Below are positions 1 through 8,905 of a DNA stretch of 64,000 nt, one piece after another (position 1 is the stretch's first letter; each line of letters begins with the position of its first letter). The stretch spans positions 1-64,000 of the forward strand of contig CAVQNH010000007.1 in the NCBI GenBank assembly GCA_963713815.1, in the 5' to 3' direction. Source of the stretch: RYN-230 sp963713815 (GTDB lineage: Bacteria; Actinomycetota; Actinomycetes; Streptosporangiales; Streptosporangiaceae). Made by a program: the position numbers and the translations under genes. The notes under the pieces are model-generated. The model was not told the DNA's origin and ran no database searches. It saw nothing but the letters and a program-made list of their open reading frames with translations.

Positions 1-162
1 CGCCGGGCGGTAATTCAGGTGGTCTTCGTTCCCCGGACCGGGCCGGACTACGACGAGCTGCTTGACACCCAGGCCGCTGCCTGTGACGCGGACGACCCCA
101 CGACTTTGGTGTCGCCCTGCCAGCGCGACGAACTGCGGGTACTCGCGGACCTGATCAGCTGA
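1..162 (+). CDS. C-terminal end of an unidentified protein (cut by window edge)
   Basis: Reading frame 1 is open from the first base to a TGA at 160-162, giving 53 residues that end in ADLIS. The start lies outside the window. The composition is protein-like (VVFVPRTGPDYDELLD, then a charged helix RDELRVLADLI) and GC-rich at third positions. The tail resembles the C-terminal dimerisation helices of a MarR-type regulator, but this is only a resemblance and no DNA-binding part is visible. It overlaps on the opposite strand the poorly conserved tail of the EamA gene, and the plus strand is the more convincing coding strand here. Confidence 0.45.
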   Translation, partial: RRAVIQVVFVPRTGPDYDELLDTQAAACDADDPTTLVSPCQRDELRVLADLIS

Positions 163-1280
163 CCAGGTGCCGTCGCGGCTAGCGCTGCAGACCTAGCCGC
201 AGCCGGGCAGGGGACTGCCCCCGCCTGGCTCCGGACTGGAGTCGGTGCTCGCACGTGGCGCACCGCCAGCGCCGGCTGGGCGGCTCTGCGTTCTCCGGGG
301 AGCATCTCCGGAGCGGGCATGTCGCCATCACGAACGGGGGCCGGGTGTGATGTGCTGCGGGATCGCTGCAGGGTGATGATGACCGAGACGAGGACTAGGG
401 CAGCGCCGAGTCCTTCGCGCCAGGTGAACTGCTCGCCGAGGAACATGATCCCGGCCAGCACAGCGACGACGGGGTTGACGTACGCGTAGGTGGAGACGGT
501 AGTCACGGGAAGGTGGGACAGCGCGTAGCCGTAGGCGGTGAAGGCAAGGATCGAGCCGGGGCCGATGAGGTAGCCCAGGGCGATCCACGACGTAGCCGGG
601 ACCGAGGACCACTGGATGCGGGAGAACTCCCCGGAACCGGCGCCTACCGCCAGCAGTACCACGCCGCCGGCGAGCATCTCGATGGCGGCGGCAAGCATCG
701 CATGGCTCGGCACGGCGAGCCGGTGGCTCAGGACTGACCCGAAACCCCAGGCGGCCGCTGCGCCGAGCACGATGATCACGCCCGAGATACGGCCCGATGC
801 CGTGCCGTCGCCGACCAGGATGATCACCCCGCCGAGCCCTACCGCCAGGGCGGCCGCGGAGCGGAAGGTGACGCGCTGATGCTGTACGGGCCAGGCGAAG
901 AGGATCATCCAGAGCGGCACCGTAGCCACCAGAACGGCGGCGAAGCCCGAGGGCAGCGTCGTCTCCCCAATGGTCACGCCGCCGTTGCCCGCGAATAGCA
1001 ACAAGACGCCGATGACGGCGCCGGCGAACCAGGCCCTGGCGCCTGGCTTCGCCCTGTCCTTGGCCGATCCGCGACTGCTGGTGGTTGCCCGCAGGGCGAT
1101 GGGATAGAGCAGCGCGCCTGCTATGACGTACCTGGTGCCGGCAAACAACAGCGGCGGCAGGTGCCCGACCCCGACGCGGATGGCCAGGTAGGTCGATCCC
1201 CACACCAGGTAGACGACTCCCAGCGCGATCCAGCTCAGGACTCGGCTGCGGGTATCGACTGGGGTGCCGTTGCTGGTCAT
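48..1280 (-). CDS. EamA/RhaT-family (DMT) transporter
   Basis: A drug/metabolite transporter of the 10-helix EamA class, expected in the cytoplasmic membrane as an exporter of small metabolites. The ATG at 1280 (MTSNGTPVD) is chosen because two EamA repeats start directly after it: VVYLVWGSTYLAIRVGVG opens repeat 1 and a second set of helices covers about residues 160-300, ending near ITLQRSRST. The family length is about 300 residues; here the frame stays open for another 97 residues that are Ser/Ala/Arg-rich, not membrane-like, and overlap the plus-strand gene end at 1-162. That tail is probably readthrough caused by loss of the natural stop. The gene is divergent from the GlxA-type regulator at 1351, with 70 bp between the starts, so that regulator may control it. 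Confidence 0.85.
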   Translation of the reverse strand: MTSNGTPVDTRSRVLSWIALGVVYLVWGSTYLAIRVGVGHLPPLLFAGTRYVIAGALLYPIALRATTSSRGSAKDRAKPGARAWFAGAVIGVLLLFAGNGGVTIGETTLPSGFAAVLVATVPLWMILFAWPVQHQRVTFRSAAALAVGLGGVIILVGDGTASGRISGVIIVLGAAAAWGFGSVLSHRLAVPSHAMLAAAIEMLAGGVVLLAVGAGSGEFSRIQWSSVPATSWIALGYLIGPGSILAFTAYGYALSHLPVTTVSTYAYVNPVVAVLAGIMFLGEQFTWREGLGAALVLVSVIITLQRSRSTSHPAPVRDGDMPAPEMLPGERRAAQPALAVRHVRAPTPVRSQAGAVPCPAAARSAALAATAPGQLIRSASTRSSSRWQGDTKVVGSSASQAAAWVSSSSS

Positions 1281-1350
1281 GTTTCCATCGTTGACCGGCC
1301 AGGCTGGCGCCGCGAGTGGCAGAATCGACAACCTAGGGTAGATTGCTGCC

Positions 1351-2310
1351 ATGCATCGGATTGCTATCCCCATCACGCCAGGCTTGCCGATGTTCGAACT
1401 GGCCATCCCGTGCGAGGTCTTCGAACCCGGCAGGCAAGACTTCCCCGTGCCCTGGTGGTACGAGCTGCAGTTGTGCGCGGTCCAGGACGGTCCGGTCCGC
1501 ACCGCTGAGGGGCTGCTCTTCGACAGTTCGCTCGGGCTGGATGAGCTGAGCACGGCGGACACGGTGATCATTCCGGGATGCGCCGACCGGCAGAACGAGG
1601 CGCCTGAAGCGCTACTGCAGGCCCTGCGCACCGCCTATGACCGTGGTGCGCGGATCGCCTCCATCTGCACCGGCGCCTTCATCCTCGCCGCCGCCGGGCT
1701 GCTTGACGGCCGCACCGTCACAACCCACTGGATGCACGCCGACGAGCTCACCCGGCGGTGGCCAGCCGTCCGGGTCGAGCCCAACGTGCTCTACACCGAC
1801 GACGGCCAGATCCTTACCTCCGCCGGGTCAGCAGCCGGACTGGACCTGTGCCTGCACATAGTCTGCAATGACCACGGGACCAGGATCGCGAACACTCTCG
1901 CCCGGCGGCTCGTCACCCCCCCGCACCGAGAAGGCGGACAGGCCCAGTACATCGAACAGCCGCTGCCCGCCAGCGGCTCTCAGGGCCTCGGCCCATCGCT
2001 GGACTGGGCCAGGGAGCACCTCGAGCTGCCGCTGACGGTCGAGGATCTCGCCCGCCAGGCAATGATGAGCCCCCGCACGTACGCCAGGCGATTCCGCGAG
2101 ACGACCGGCACCACGCCGCTGCAATGGCTGTGCGCTGAACGAGTCCGCCGCGCGCAAGACCTGCTCGAGAACACCGACGACACCATCGAACGCATCGCGA
2201 CCCGTTGCGGCTTCGGAAGCGCACACCAGATGCGCACGCACTTCAACCGGATCAACCACGTGACCCCGCACGCGTACCAGCGAGCCTTCCGGCCCTACGC
2301 CGTAGCCTGA
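1351..2310 (+). CDS. GlxA-family transcriptional regulator (DJ-1/PfpI + AraC HTH)
   Basis: A 319-residue regulator with a DJ-1/PfpI-like N-terminal half (about 1-170) and an AraC-type double helix-turn-helix at about 220-312. The ligand-domain signature SICTGAFILAAAGLLDGR carries the usual cysteine near residue 106. The AraC part shows the expected features: TVEDLARQAMMSPRTYARRF for the first helix-turn-helix and IERIATRCGFGSAHQMR for the second. The ATG at 1351 (MHRIAIPIT) fits the family start. The length is normal and nothing looks broken. The gene is divergent from the EamA exporter; such pairs often mean local control of the transporter, which is inference here. Confidence 0.9.
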   Translation: MHRIAIPITPGLPMFELAIPCEVFEPGRQDFPVPWWYELQLCAVQDGPVRTAEGLLFDSSLGLDELSTADTVIIPGCADRQNEAPEALLQALRTAYDRGARIASICTGAFILAAAGLLDGRTVTTHWMHADELTRRWPAVRVEPNVLYTDDGQILTSAGSAAGLDLCLHIVCNDHGTRIANTLARRLVTPPHREGGQAQYIEQPLPASGSQGLGPSLDWAREHLELPLTVEDLARQAMMSPRTYARRFRETTGTTPLQWLCAERVRRAQDLLENTDDTIERIATRCGFGSAHQMRTHFNRINHVTPHAYQRAFRPYAVA

Positions 2311-2472
2311 GACCCCGGGCCCAGGGACGAGCGCGGAAGCTAGTGCCGTGTCAGGCTGGGTTTGCCCGCGGTCGCGGTCGGCGTGCCCGGGGCGGGCAGC
2401 GTCGCAGCCCGGGGACTCCTCTCCCCTGAGAACGGACAATCCCTACGATCAGGGGCCCGATGACGGCCGGGG

Positions 2473-3174
2473 TCAGTTACCAGGCCCGCTGACGGCGCCT
2501 TCGCCGCTGTAGCCGGCACCGCCGCCGCTGGATGAGCCCCGGGCCGGAGCACTGGAGGGACAGCGGCCGCTGGCGTACACGAGAGTCCAGCTGGCGGAGA
2601 ACCCGGCGCTGCGGCGGCCGTGCCGCCCGGGCTGGGGGCTGGGCGGGCTGACGTTGATCCAGAGCCCGATCGGAGCGGGGATGGCCGCGGGGTTGATGGT
2701 GAACACGGTCTGGCCGCCGGCCTGGCTGTTCTGCAGGAAGATCCTGTCCAGCAGCCGGAAAGGGTGATGGGCAGGCTCCGGGTAGTACAGGCACGGGCGC
2801 GGGATCTGGCTGGTGAACCGGACCGTGGCCGGGACGCCATCGGCGCGCAGCTGGCGCTGCAGGCCGGCCGGGTTGCGCAGATCGCGGATGGTGACCCTGA
2901 CCCTGCCGCCAGGCCTGACGGAAACGGTCCAGGCCGCCAGCCTGACCGGGGTGGTGCCGTTGCCGCCGCCATGGCTGCCGCTGCCGGGCAGCACCGTGAG
3001 CGCCGTCACCGCGGCAACCACGGCGGCGGCCGCGGCCAGGCCGTACCGCAGGCGGCGCCGCCGGACCCGGGTGATGATGTCCCCGGCCGAGGTGGCCATC
3101 TGCTCCCCGGCCACGCTGTCGCGGGCATTGATGAGGCAATCGCGCACGGCCGTGAGCACGTCGTCGTCGGTCAT
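2473..3174 (-). CDS. Membrane-anchored anti-sigma-like protein
   Basis: A 233-residue protein with a short cytoplasmic N-terminus (about 1-43), one membrane helix (YGLAAAAAVVAAVTALTVL, about 44-62) and an extracytoplasmic domain rich in beta structure, ending in a Ser/Gly tail. I do not recognise the outer domain. The start ATG overlaps the stop of the ECF sigma gene by 4 bp, which implies translational coupling. From that coupling and topology I infer an anti-sigma or co-regulator role that holds the sigma factor at the membrane. No zinc-type HxxxCxxC anti-sigma motif is visible in the N-terminal part, so the inhibitor assignment rests on context. Confidence 0.65.
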   Translation of the reverse strand: MTDDDVLTAVRDCLINARDSVAGEQMATSAGDIITRVRRRRLRYGLAAAAAVVAAVTALTVLPGSGSHGGGNGTTPVRLAAWTVSVRPGGRVRVTIRDLRNPAGLQRQLRADGVPATVRFTSQIPRPCLYYPEPAHHPFRLLDRIFLQNSQAGGQTVFTINPAAIPAPIGLWINVSPPSPQPGRHGRRSAGFSASWTLVYASGRCPSSAPARGSSSGGGAGYSGEGAVSGPGN

Positions 3175-3665
3175 TCCGAGGCCTCCTGACTGGCCGGAAC
3201 AAAGATCTGAGTACGCAAGGCGGCCAGCGCGCGGTGCAGGTGCACGCCAACCGTTCCCGGCGCGATGCCGAGGGCCTGGGCGGTGGCCTGGGCGTCCAGC
3301 TCGAACAACACCCGCAGGATGATCACCTGCTGCTGCCGGACGGGCAGCCGGCGTATCGCCGCCAGCAGCTCCTCATCCGGGGCGCCGGCGTCCTCCGGTG
3401 CCGCCAGGTCGCGGCGGCCGAGGGCGATCTCCCGCCGCCGGCGACGCCACCAGGAGACGTTCAGGTTCAGCGCAGTACGTACCACCCAGGCCCGGGGCGC
3501 CGGGTGCTGGCGCACCGTCCGCCAGGACGCCCAGGCCCGGGTGAACGCCTCCGCCACTAAATCCTCAGCCAGCTGGCGGTCGCCCACCGCGACCCGCACG
3601 ATCTGCAGGCAGTCGTCCCGGGCGGCATCGTAGAAGCCGGTGAACTCCAGCCGCTTGTCCGTCAT
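3171..3665 (-). CDS. ECF sigma-70 family RNA polymerase sigma factor
   Basis: About 164 residues with both ECF regions. Region 2 contains AEDLVAEAFTRAWASW, and region 4 contains LPVRQQQVIILRVLFELD followed by a helix-turn-helix around ALGIAPGTVGVHLHRAL. The ATG at 3665 (MTDKRLEFTGF) is preferred because the ECF fold begins right after it; an ATG five codons upstream (3680) is an alternative. The stop overlaps the next gene's ATG by 4 bp, so the downstream single-span protein is very likely its membrane-bound partner. No SnoaL-like extension is present, unlike the ECF factor at 15.98 kb. Confidence 0.88.
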   Translation of the reverse strand: MTDKRLEFTGFYDAARDDCLQIVRVAVGDRQLAEDLVAEAFTRAWASWRTVRQHPAPRAWVVRTALNLNVSWWRRRRREIALGRRDLAAPEDAGAPDEELLAAIRRLPVRQQQVIILRVLFELDAQATAQALGIAPGTVGVHLHRALAALRTQIFVPASQEASE

Positions 3666-3841
3666 GCCCCCACTACGCATACCGCCCCCGATCCGTTTAC
3701 ACCAACGGGCAGCGCCAGCCGGCCCGGGGCTATCTCGCATAAGCAGGCGCGCAGGCTGCTGCTCGGTGACAGCGGATGAGGGTCGAGTCGTCGCCCAGGG
3801 CGGTCACGACAGTCTCCCGGTTCCTGGATGACGCTAGCGGC

Positions 3842-3970
3842 ATGCGCTTTCTCTTAGCCGCATTAGATGCCCTGGCCGCCGATCCTTACCCGGCAGAGTC
3901 GTTCCGGTGGGAAGAGACGTCAGGTCACCAGGCGAGGATCACCCAAGCCGGGTGGGTCATCCTTTGGCAC
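3842..3970 (+). pseudogene. Possible RelE/ParE-type toxin fragment
   Basis: The short stretch MRFLLAALDALAADPYP followed by AESFRWEETSGHQARI resembles the core of actinobacterial RelE-like toxins (ALDALAxDPxP, then a variable strand and an R-x-R strand). The expected C-terminal half with its catalytic Arg/Tyr residues is absent and the frame runs on into non-coding-looking sequence. No antitoxin is seen next to it. I treat it as a weak candidate for a decayed toxin gene in a patch of debris that also holds a phospholipase C remnant. Confidence 0.2.
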
Positions 3971-4068
3971 GATCTGCCTACGTTGAGCCTGGCGAGCCAG
4001 AACACTGCCATCGCAAACGCGTGTCTGGCCGGGCAAAGGCGCTCACGCCGGGAGACGAGAGGTGCGGG

Positions 4069-4191
4069 ATGGCTAGTCCGAGCAGGGATAACGCGCTGGA
4101 TCATGTCGTCGTGGTGGTGTTCGGGAACCGCTCCGGCTACCGGGTCCCGGCCATCATCATGTCGCCGTGGGTGGCCGAAGGCGGAGTGTGA
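4069..4191 (+). pseudogene. Phospholipase C-like phosphoesterase remnant with internal deletion
   Basis: A 40-residue frame (MASPSRDNALDHVVVVVF...) joins two parts of the phosphoesterase / non-haemolytic phospholipase C family that are normally hundreds of residues apart. The first part is the N-terminal strand that usually reads ALDHVVVVMFENRSFD. After GNRS it jumps straight to GYRVPAIIMSPWVAEGG, which matches the late family strand GVRVPTIVISPWV. The middle of the protein is missing and the frame then stops at TGA. The join keeps the reading frame. This is a clear gene remnant that cannot be active. It lies 7 bp before the aquaporin start. Confidence 0.6.
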
Positions 4192-4198
4192 GGTAGCT

Positions 4199-5027
4199 GT
4201 GACCGCGAGGCAAGAAGTACCACCGCCGGGCATGCCCGGCCCGATCGCCCGCTATGAGCGGAGCGTTATCGAGCGCATCAACAACTTCAACGACCCGCGG
4301 CAGGAGTGGCGGCGGCTGTTTTCTGAGCTGCTCGGCACGTTCTTCCTGGTGCTGGCGGCCGCGGGCGGGGGCATGATGGGCCACGCGTTCCCCGGGGTGA
4401 TCAGCCACGGCGCCGCGGTGGTGGCGCCCGCGCTGACGGTGATGGCGATCATCTTGTTCATGGGCAAGATCTCCGGCGCGCACCTGAACCCGGCGGTCAG
4501 CATCGCGTTCGCGCTGCGCCGCGACTTCCCCTGGTGGCGGGTCCCCGGCTACATCATCGTGCAGCTCGCCGGGGCGTTCCTCGCCGCGCTGGTCCTGCAC
4601 GCGATCATCAACGTCTCGGCCATGTACGGGTCGAACTATCCCGCGCCCGGCTACTCCGAGCCTGGCCGCGTTCTGGATGGAACTGATCCTGACCACGGGC
4701 CTGGTCAGCGTGATCCTCGGCACCGCGTCCGGCGCGCAGAACGTCGGCATCATCGGCGCGTTCGCGGTCGGCGGCTACATCGCCCTGGCCGGCCTGTGGG
4801 GCAGCCCCATCTCCGGCGCCTCGATGAACCCGGCCCGCACCTTCGGGCCCGACCTGGCCAGCACCACCTTCACCAGCTACTGGGTCTACATCGCCGGGCC
4901 CATCGCCGGCGCCGCCATCGCCGTCGTCGTCGCCTTCATCCTGCGCGGCCGCGGCGGCGACAAAGCCGCCCTCGGAGCCGCCCAGGGCGACCTGTTCACC
5001 GAACCCTACGAACCCGGCAAATCCTGA
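4199..5027 (+). pseudogene. Aquaporin / MIP-family channel, frameshifted in the middle
   Basis: A membrane channel for water or small uncharged solutes. Both half-helix signatures are present: GAHLNPAVSIAF in the first half and GASMNPARTFGP in the second, which are the two NPA loops of the MIP family. They lie in different frames. The first half runs from the GTG at 4199 (GAGG ribosome site upstream; ATG at 4232 is an alternative) to about 4658. The second half continues from about 4659 (SLAAFWMELILTTGLV) to the stop at 5027. One extra base near 4655-4660 explains the break. Apart from that the two halves make a full-length channel, so this is either a recent mutation or a sequence error. Confidence 0.85.
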
Positions 5028-5148
5028 GCACCTGACCTGGCGATTTCGGGCCGGTGCCGGGCTCCGCAGCTTGGGGCTGTCACCCGTTTCGCACCTGACA
5101 GCTGCTGACGAGCTCCCCCGGTCGGCCCGCTGCCTCAATTCGTTGATG

Positions 5149-5655
5149 TCACCCGGTCTGGCTGGGCCAGCGGGCCAGTTGCCGCTGGGCGTCATCGTCG
5201 CCTGCATTGGCGAGCAAACGCAGCACCTCGACGTTGACCTGCCAGGTCCGCCAGAATGCTTGCAGAGCGGCCAGGCCACCTTCAGTGCTGATCAGCTCGC
5301 GTAGCTCAGTCAACCGGCCATGCGCTGCGAGCCAGCCGGCCAGCTCGTGCAGGGCGCGGTCATCGCCAGCGTTGACGCGCTGGCGAAGCTCACCGGCCTG
5401 ATCGCTCTCGGCCAGCCAGCGGGCCAGCCAAAGCTGGGCGATGTCCTCCCCGGCATCTGCCAGCGGGCGGATCAGCGCGATAGCCTCCTGTGGCAGGCCG
5501 CGCTCACTAATCCAGTAGGCAAGCTGTTGCCGCGCATGATCGTCGCCGCCGTCGGCTCGGTGGCGCAGCTCATCAACCTCACCATTCTCGGCCAGGCTGT
5601 ACGCCTGCCACCACCGGGCGGCATCGCTCTGTTCCTGGGCTGGCAAATCTGCCAA
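5149..5655 (-). CDS. Helical-repeat (Sel1/TPR-like) protein, C-terminally truncated
   Basis: A 168-residue protein made of helical repeats of about 35 residues that recur as ELRxRxxAGDDxAxxxLAxWLA. They are seen as VDELRHRADGGDDHARQQLAYW, then GELRQRVNAGDDRALHELAGW, then VLRLLANAGDDDAQRQLARW (quoted here in parts). Such actinobacterial repeat proteins probably bind other proteins; no catalytic domain is visible. The start is a TTG at 5655: an in-frame TAG lies five codons upstream and a GGGAGG ribosome site sits in front of it. The frame ends at LARWPSQTG, but one frame over the next repeat continues as GDINELRQRADRGS. One extra G in the run near 5151 therefore truncated the protein. Confidence 0.65.
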   Translation of the reverse strand: MADLPAQEQSDAARWWQAYSLAENGEVDELRHRADGGDDHARQQLAYWISERGLPQEAIALIRPLADAGEDIAQLWLARWLAESDQAGELRQRVNAGDDRALHELAGWLAAHGRLTELRELISTEGGLAALQAFWRTWQVNVEVLRLLANAGDDDAQRQLARWPSQTG

Positions 5656-5939
5656 AGCATGGCCTCCCTGCTAAGTCCTGCCGCCATGACTGAAGGCCGC
5701 CGGTAGTTATCTGCGCAGGCTGATGAACATCCAGGCTATGTCGCGCGGCAAGCGCATCTGATCCCGAGCGTCGTCCGGGGGGCCATCTGGGGGCCGCCCA
5801 GCGCACGCCTGAAGGATGTGCCGTAGTGCTCGCGACAGGTGACGTTCTGCCCAAGGGGGCTAGCTTCCCTCCGCACCGCAACCACAGCTCGCCGAGCATC
5901 GCCGCGCCGATGTGATGCGGGCTAACGCAGGCTTACGCT

Positions 5940-6578
5940 ATGTCCATGACGGACGAGATGCCGCAGCTGAGGAGGGGCGGTGAGGCGTCTGCCGTCGGCT
6001 TGCGGGCGTCACATGCGGACCGGGATCGGGTCGTCGAGCTGCTCGAGGTGGCGGCGGTTGATGGCCGGCTGACCCCTGGGGAACTCGATGAGCGGCTCGA
6101 GGCGGCCTTGACGGCACGCACCCACGGCGAGCTCGCCGTGCTGACTACGGACCTGACAGTTGCATCAGGTTCCGCCGCGGGCTCGCCGGTGCCCAGGCCG
6201 AAGGATCTCGTCCGGATCGAATGCCGCAGCAGCAGCAGCACACGTGATGGCGGCTGGCTCGTACCGGACCGGATGGAGGTGCGGGTCACCAAAGGCACCG
6301 TGACGCTGGATTTCACCGAGGCGGTGATCTCGCAGCCCTTGCTCGTGATCGACGCTGACGTGAGCAGCGGCCGGCTGACCCTGGTGACTAAGCCTGGCAT
6401 TGCCGTTGACACCGGCGACGTGGCGGCCGACAGCAGCTACGTGAAGGTCCGGGCACCCAGGGATCCCGAAGTGCCTGTCATCTTGCGGATCCAGGTGTCG
6501 GGCAGGGTCTGCGGCGGGCACATTACGGCCCGCCCGCCGCGGCGGGCCTTCCGGCGGTGGCTGCGGCGGCATCCATGA
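5940..6578 (+). CDS. DUF1707 domain-containing protein
   Basis: A 212-residue protein with the typical actinobacterial DUF1707 domain near the N-terminus: LRASHADRDRVVELLEVA, then DGRLTPGELDERLEAAL and THGELAVLTTDL (about residues 24-78). A second domain of about 110 residues follows, rich in beta strands (DRMEVRVTKGTVTLDF, LLVIDADVSSGRLTLVTKPG), resembling the bactofilin-like or adhesin-like beta repeats often found behind DUF1707. There is no membrane helix. The Arg-rich tail may contact membranes or nucleic acid. Function is unknown. A second ATG two codons in is an equally possible start. Confidence 0.85.
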   Translation: MSMTDEMPQLRRGGEASAVGLRASHADRDRVVELLEVAAVDGRLTPGELDERLEAALTARTHGELAVLTTDLTVASGSAAGSPVPRPKDLVRIECRSSSSTRDGGWLVPDRMEVRVTKGTVTLDFTEAVISQPLLVIDADVSSGRLTLVTKPGIAVDTGDVAADSSYVKVRAPRDPEVPVILRIQVSGRVCGGHITARPPRRAFRRWLRRHP

Positions 6579-6885
6579 CCCCATACGCCTGCCTCACCCT
6601 GACCAGACGCACCGACCGACTCGGTCCCGCTGTCCAGGCGATTGAGCTGCGCGCAGATCTGGCTGATCTCGGCGCTGGCTGCTCTACCACTAGATAAACG
6701 TGCACGTCTGTGCGTCCGCTTGCCACGCCCGTGCCCGGTGCTCAGTGAGGTAGGGCCCCCACAGCCGGCTGACTGCGAGTGACCAGCAATCGAGCTCGCG
6801 CTGAGCACGGCAAATGAGCGCGCTGGGACACGAACCTGCGATTCTGCTGGCACGCACTGATGCGCCTGGAAATAGGGGGACCGTC
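6579..6885. other. Intergenic stretch, 307 bp, no gene seen
   Basis: No convincing frame on either strand. It contains the short ATG frames typical of random GC-rich sequence, a slightly AT-richer patch near 6685-6710 (CTACCACTAGATAAACG) that could hold the promoter of the RidA gene, and a purine-rich ribosome site (AATAGGGGGA) just before that gene. Confidence 0.5.
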
Positions 6886-7266
6886 ATGCCACGGCAGATC
6901 ATCACGACCGCGAACGCGCCGAGTTCGCCGCTCTACAGCCAGGGAGTCAAGGCCGGACCGCACGTGCTTGTCTCAGGCATCGTCGGCATCGACCCAGACA
7001 CGGGCAGCCTCGCCGGGGGCACTATCCAAGATCAGACACGGCAGGCACTGGCGAATTGCGAGGCCATCCTCCAAGCCGGCGGCGCCAGCCTGGATGACGT
7101 CATCGAGGTCGGCATACTGCTCACCAACCCCGCCGACTTCGCCGGCCTCAACGAGGAGTACGCGCGGTGGTTCCCGTCCGGGCCACCGACCCGCTACGTC
7201 GCCAAGCTCGGCGTTGACCTGCCCGGACTGCTCGTTTCGATCCGCATGACAGCATTCATCACGTGA
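6886..7266 (+). CDS. RidA (YjgF/YER057c/UK114) family protein
   Basis: A 126-residue Rid-family protein. These trimers hydrolyse reactive enamine/imine intermediates released by PLP enzymes, in the cytosol. Family features are APSSPLYSQGVKAGPHVLVSG near the N-terminus (quoted in part) and ILLTNPADFAGLNEEYARWF in the middle, with the end at SIRMTAFIT. The conserved arginine of the deaminase active site is expected in PPTRYVAKLGVDLPG; the sequence has R there, and an acidic residue (normally E in the last strand) is not obvious, so activity on classical 2-aminoacrylate is not certain. The ATG at 6886 has a strong AGGGGGA ribosome site 6 bp upstream. Confidence 0.9.
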   Translation: MPRQIITTANAPSSPLYSQGVKAGPHVLVSGIVGIDPDTGSLAGGTIQDQTRQALANCEAILQAGGASLDDVIEVGILLTNPADFAGLNEEYARWFPSGPPTRYVAKLGVDLPGLLVSIRMTAFIT

Positions 7267-7360
7267 AGAGATGACGTCAGACAGCGTGATTGATTCGCTG
7301 CGGGGCAGGCAAGATGGACGATCTTGGCCTGATACGAGGCAGGCGTGTTATCGCAGCAGA

Positions 7361-7990
7361 ATGAGACCTGTGCGCAGTCATCCGCTCTTCCTTGTGCCAG
7401 CGTTGATGGCCACCATGACCTGCGCGAGCCTGGCGGGCTGCACCGGTACAGCGACGCCCAGCGCTGCCCATCCCGCAGCGCCTTCACCCTCTCCGCACCT
7501 GGCCAGCAGCCCGCGGCCCACCGCGCGGCCCGGCAGCCCAGGCAATCCGCTGCTGCTGTCCTGCGGCGAGGAGTCGTTCACCGAACCACCCGTGCCGCAG
7601 CAGCCGCAGCCGGGTGACCTGGCCATCGGGCCGCTGTTCATCGTCAACGGGAAGCGGCTCGCCACCGCCAGCCCCGCAGGCTACGGGGACCACGGGTTCT
7701 ACAAGATCCCCATCATCGTGACCATGGGATCAACGGTGACGGTCACCATCGCCGCCCCGGCCCGCGGGCAGGTCATGATCGACAACCCCTACGCTCACTT
7801 GGCGGGTGTCAGCGATCTGGCCGCCGCCACCTACCGTTCCTGCTCCCACATCGCAGGCTTTTTCGCGCAGGGCTTCGCCTTCACCCATGGCCAGGCCCGT
7901 GGCTGCGTGCCGCTCGACGTGAGAATCGGCCACCAGCCACAGGTGCATCACGTCATGCTCTCGCTGTTCGCAGGATCCTGCTTGTCCTGA
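7361..7990 (+). CDS. Secreted lipoprotein of unknown function
   Basis: A 209-residue protein beginning MRPVRSHPLFLVPALMATM, a lipoprotein signal with the lipobox LAGC (Cys about residue 27). A Pro/Ser/Ala-rich spacer follows, then a domain of about 140 residues with several cysteines (LLSCGEESF, YRSCSHIAGF, ARGCVPLDV, FAGSCLS) that could form disulfides outside the cell. I do not recognise the domain. It begins 94 bp after the RidA stop and is probably transcribed separately or weakly coupled. An upstream in-frame ATG at 7271 would place the signal peptide internally and is rejected. Confidence 0.75.
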   Translation: MRPVRSHPLFLVPALMATMTCASLAGCTGTATPSAAHPAAPSPSPHLASSPRPTARPGSPGNPLLLSCGEESFTEPPVPQQPQPGDLAIGPLFIVNGKRLATASPAGYGDHGFYKIPIIVTMGSTVTVTIAAPARGQVMIDNPYAHLAGVSDLAAATYRSCSHIAGFFAQGFAFTHGQARGCVPLDVRIGHQPQVHHVMLSLFAGSCLS

Positions 7991-8209
7991 CCTCTGCCAA
8001 CCCGGCCGCCCCCTGCCTCCGCAAGCGCCAACGGGGTCCCTCCCCGGTCAGCCGAGCCAACGCCGAGGCCTGGCGGGTTCAACGGCCCGTCAACCGTCAG
8101 TTGGACCTAGGCACCACGAGTTCCCACGCGCCCACGAGAACGCATGCTGACCGGCTCATTAGTTTTCGAGGGCCTTAACAGGGCAGCACGCGCTGGGCAT
8201 ACTGTCTCT

Positions 8210-8746
8210 ATGGCTTGGACCGAGGCGGCAACGGCACTTGTTGGCATCAGCGGAGGCCTCTTGGCCGCGGTAGGAGCCGCGACTACGTATGGCACCAATC
8301 GTAGGGCCCAATACGACAGAGTTTTAGCTGAGACCTCAAAATTGACTACCGGCGACATTGCCATCAGTCGGCACCGTATCGGCCTAATTCTGGAGCATCC
8401 CGCAGATGACGGCCCTTGCCTCGACGAAAAGCAGGTAGAGGATTTTTATGATGTGCTGTGGATGTTTGAGAGATTGGACGCGCTCTTTACATCACTGCAG
8501 CCAATCATTCCCCGTAGAAGGTTTACCCGTCCTCAACGTCTACTGTTGATCAGCGTCAACAGCGCTGCCGCCAACTGGATGGTTTACGTGGAAAATCTGC
8601 CAAGACCGATCACGGATGTCTCAAAAAGCAGTGCTGGCTTGAGACATCTGCACGCCGAGACCAGGGAGCTGACTTATGCTCCAAGTCTGGGGACCTGGCG
8701 GCATTCCAGAGCCGATTTTAAAGGCGGTGGTTCGGTTCCTTCGTGA
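8210..8746 (+). CDS. Hypothetical membrane-anchored helical protein
   Basis: A 178-residue protein starting MAWTEAATALVGISGGLL, with one membrane helix at about residues 5-28 followed by a basic NRRAQYDR and then a largely helical cytoplasmic part (EDFYDVLWMFERLDALF, RPQRLLLISVNSAAANWM). I do not recognise the family. The codon use and base content are visibly less GC-rich than neighbouring genes, which suggests recent transfer. It is tail-to-tail with the protein at 8906-9526, which has the same layout of one N-terminal helix plus a helical body. No catalytic motif is seen. Confidence 0.6.
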   Translation: MAWTEAATALVGISGGLLAAVGAATTYGTNRRAQYDRVLAETSKLTTGDIAISRHRIGLILEHPADDGPCLDEKQVEDFYDVLWMFERLDALFTSLQPIIPRRRFTRPQRLLLISVNSAAANWMVYVENLPRPITDVSKSSAGLRHLHAETRELTYAPSLGTWRHSRADFKGGGSVPS

Positions 8747-8905
8747 TGAATGGTAGCCTCGATCAGGCTTAATCTTGGTTTGGTGGCCTGAAACTGCAGG
8801 TGCGGGCGTCGTTCAGCCCGGCCATGCATACTGGACACAGGTGGCCCCTATCGCCCGACATCAGCTTTCTGACCTGCGCGGCTAACCTTATTAGCCTCTT
8901 TGCCG

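Noticed and set aside
3907..4068. N-terminal extension of the phospholipase C remnant
   Set aside because: The 54 residues before MASPSRDN do not resemble the family and the codon bias is weak.
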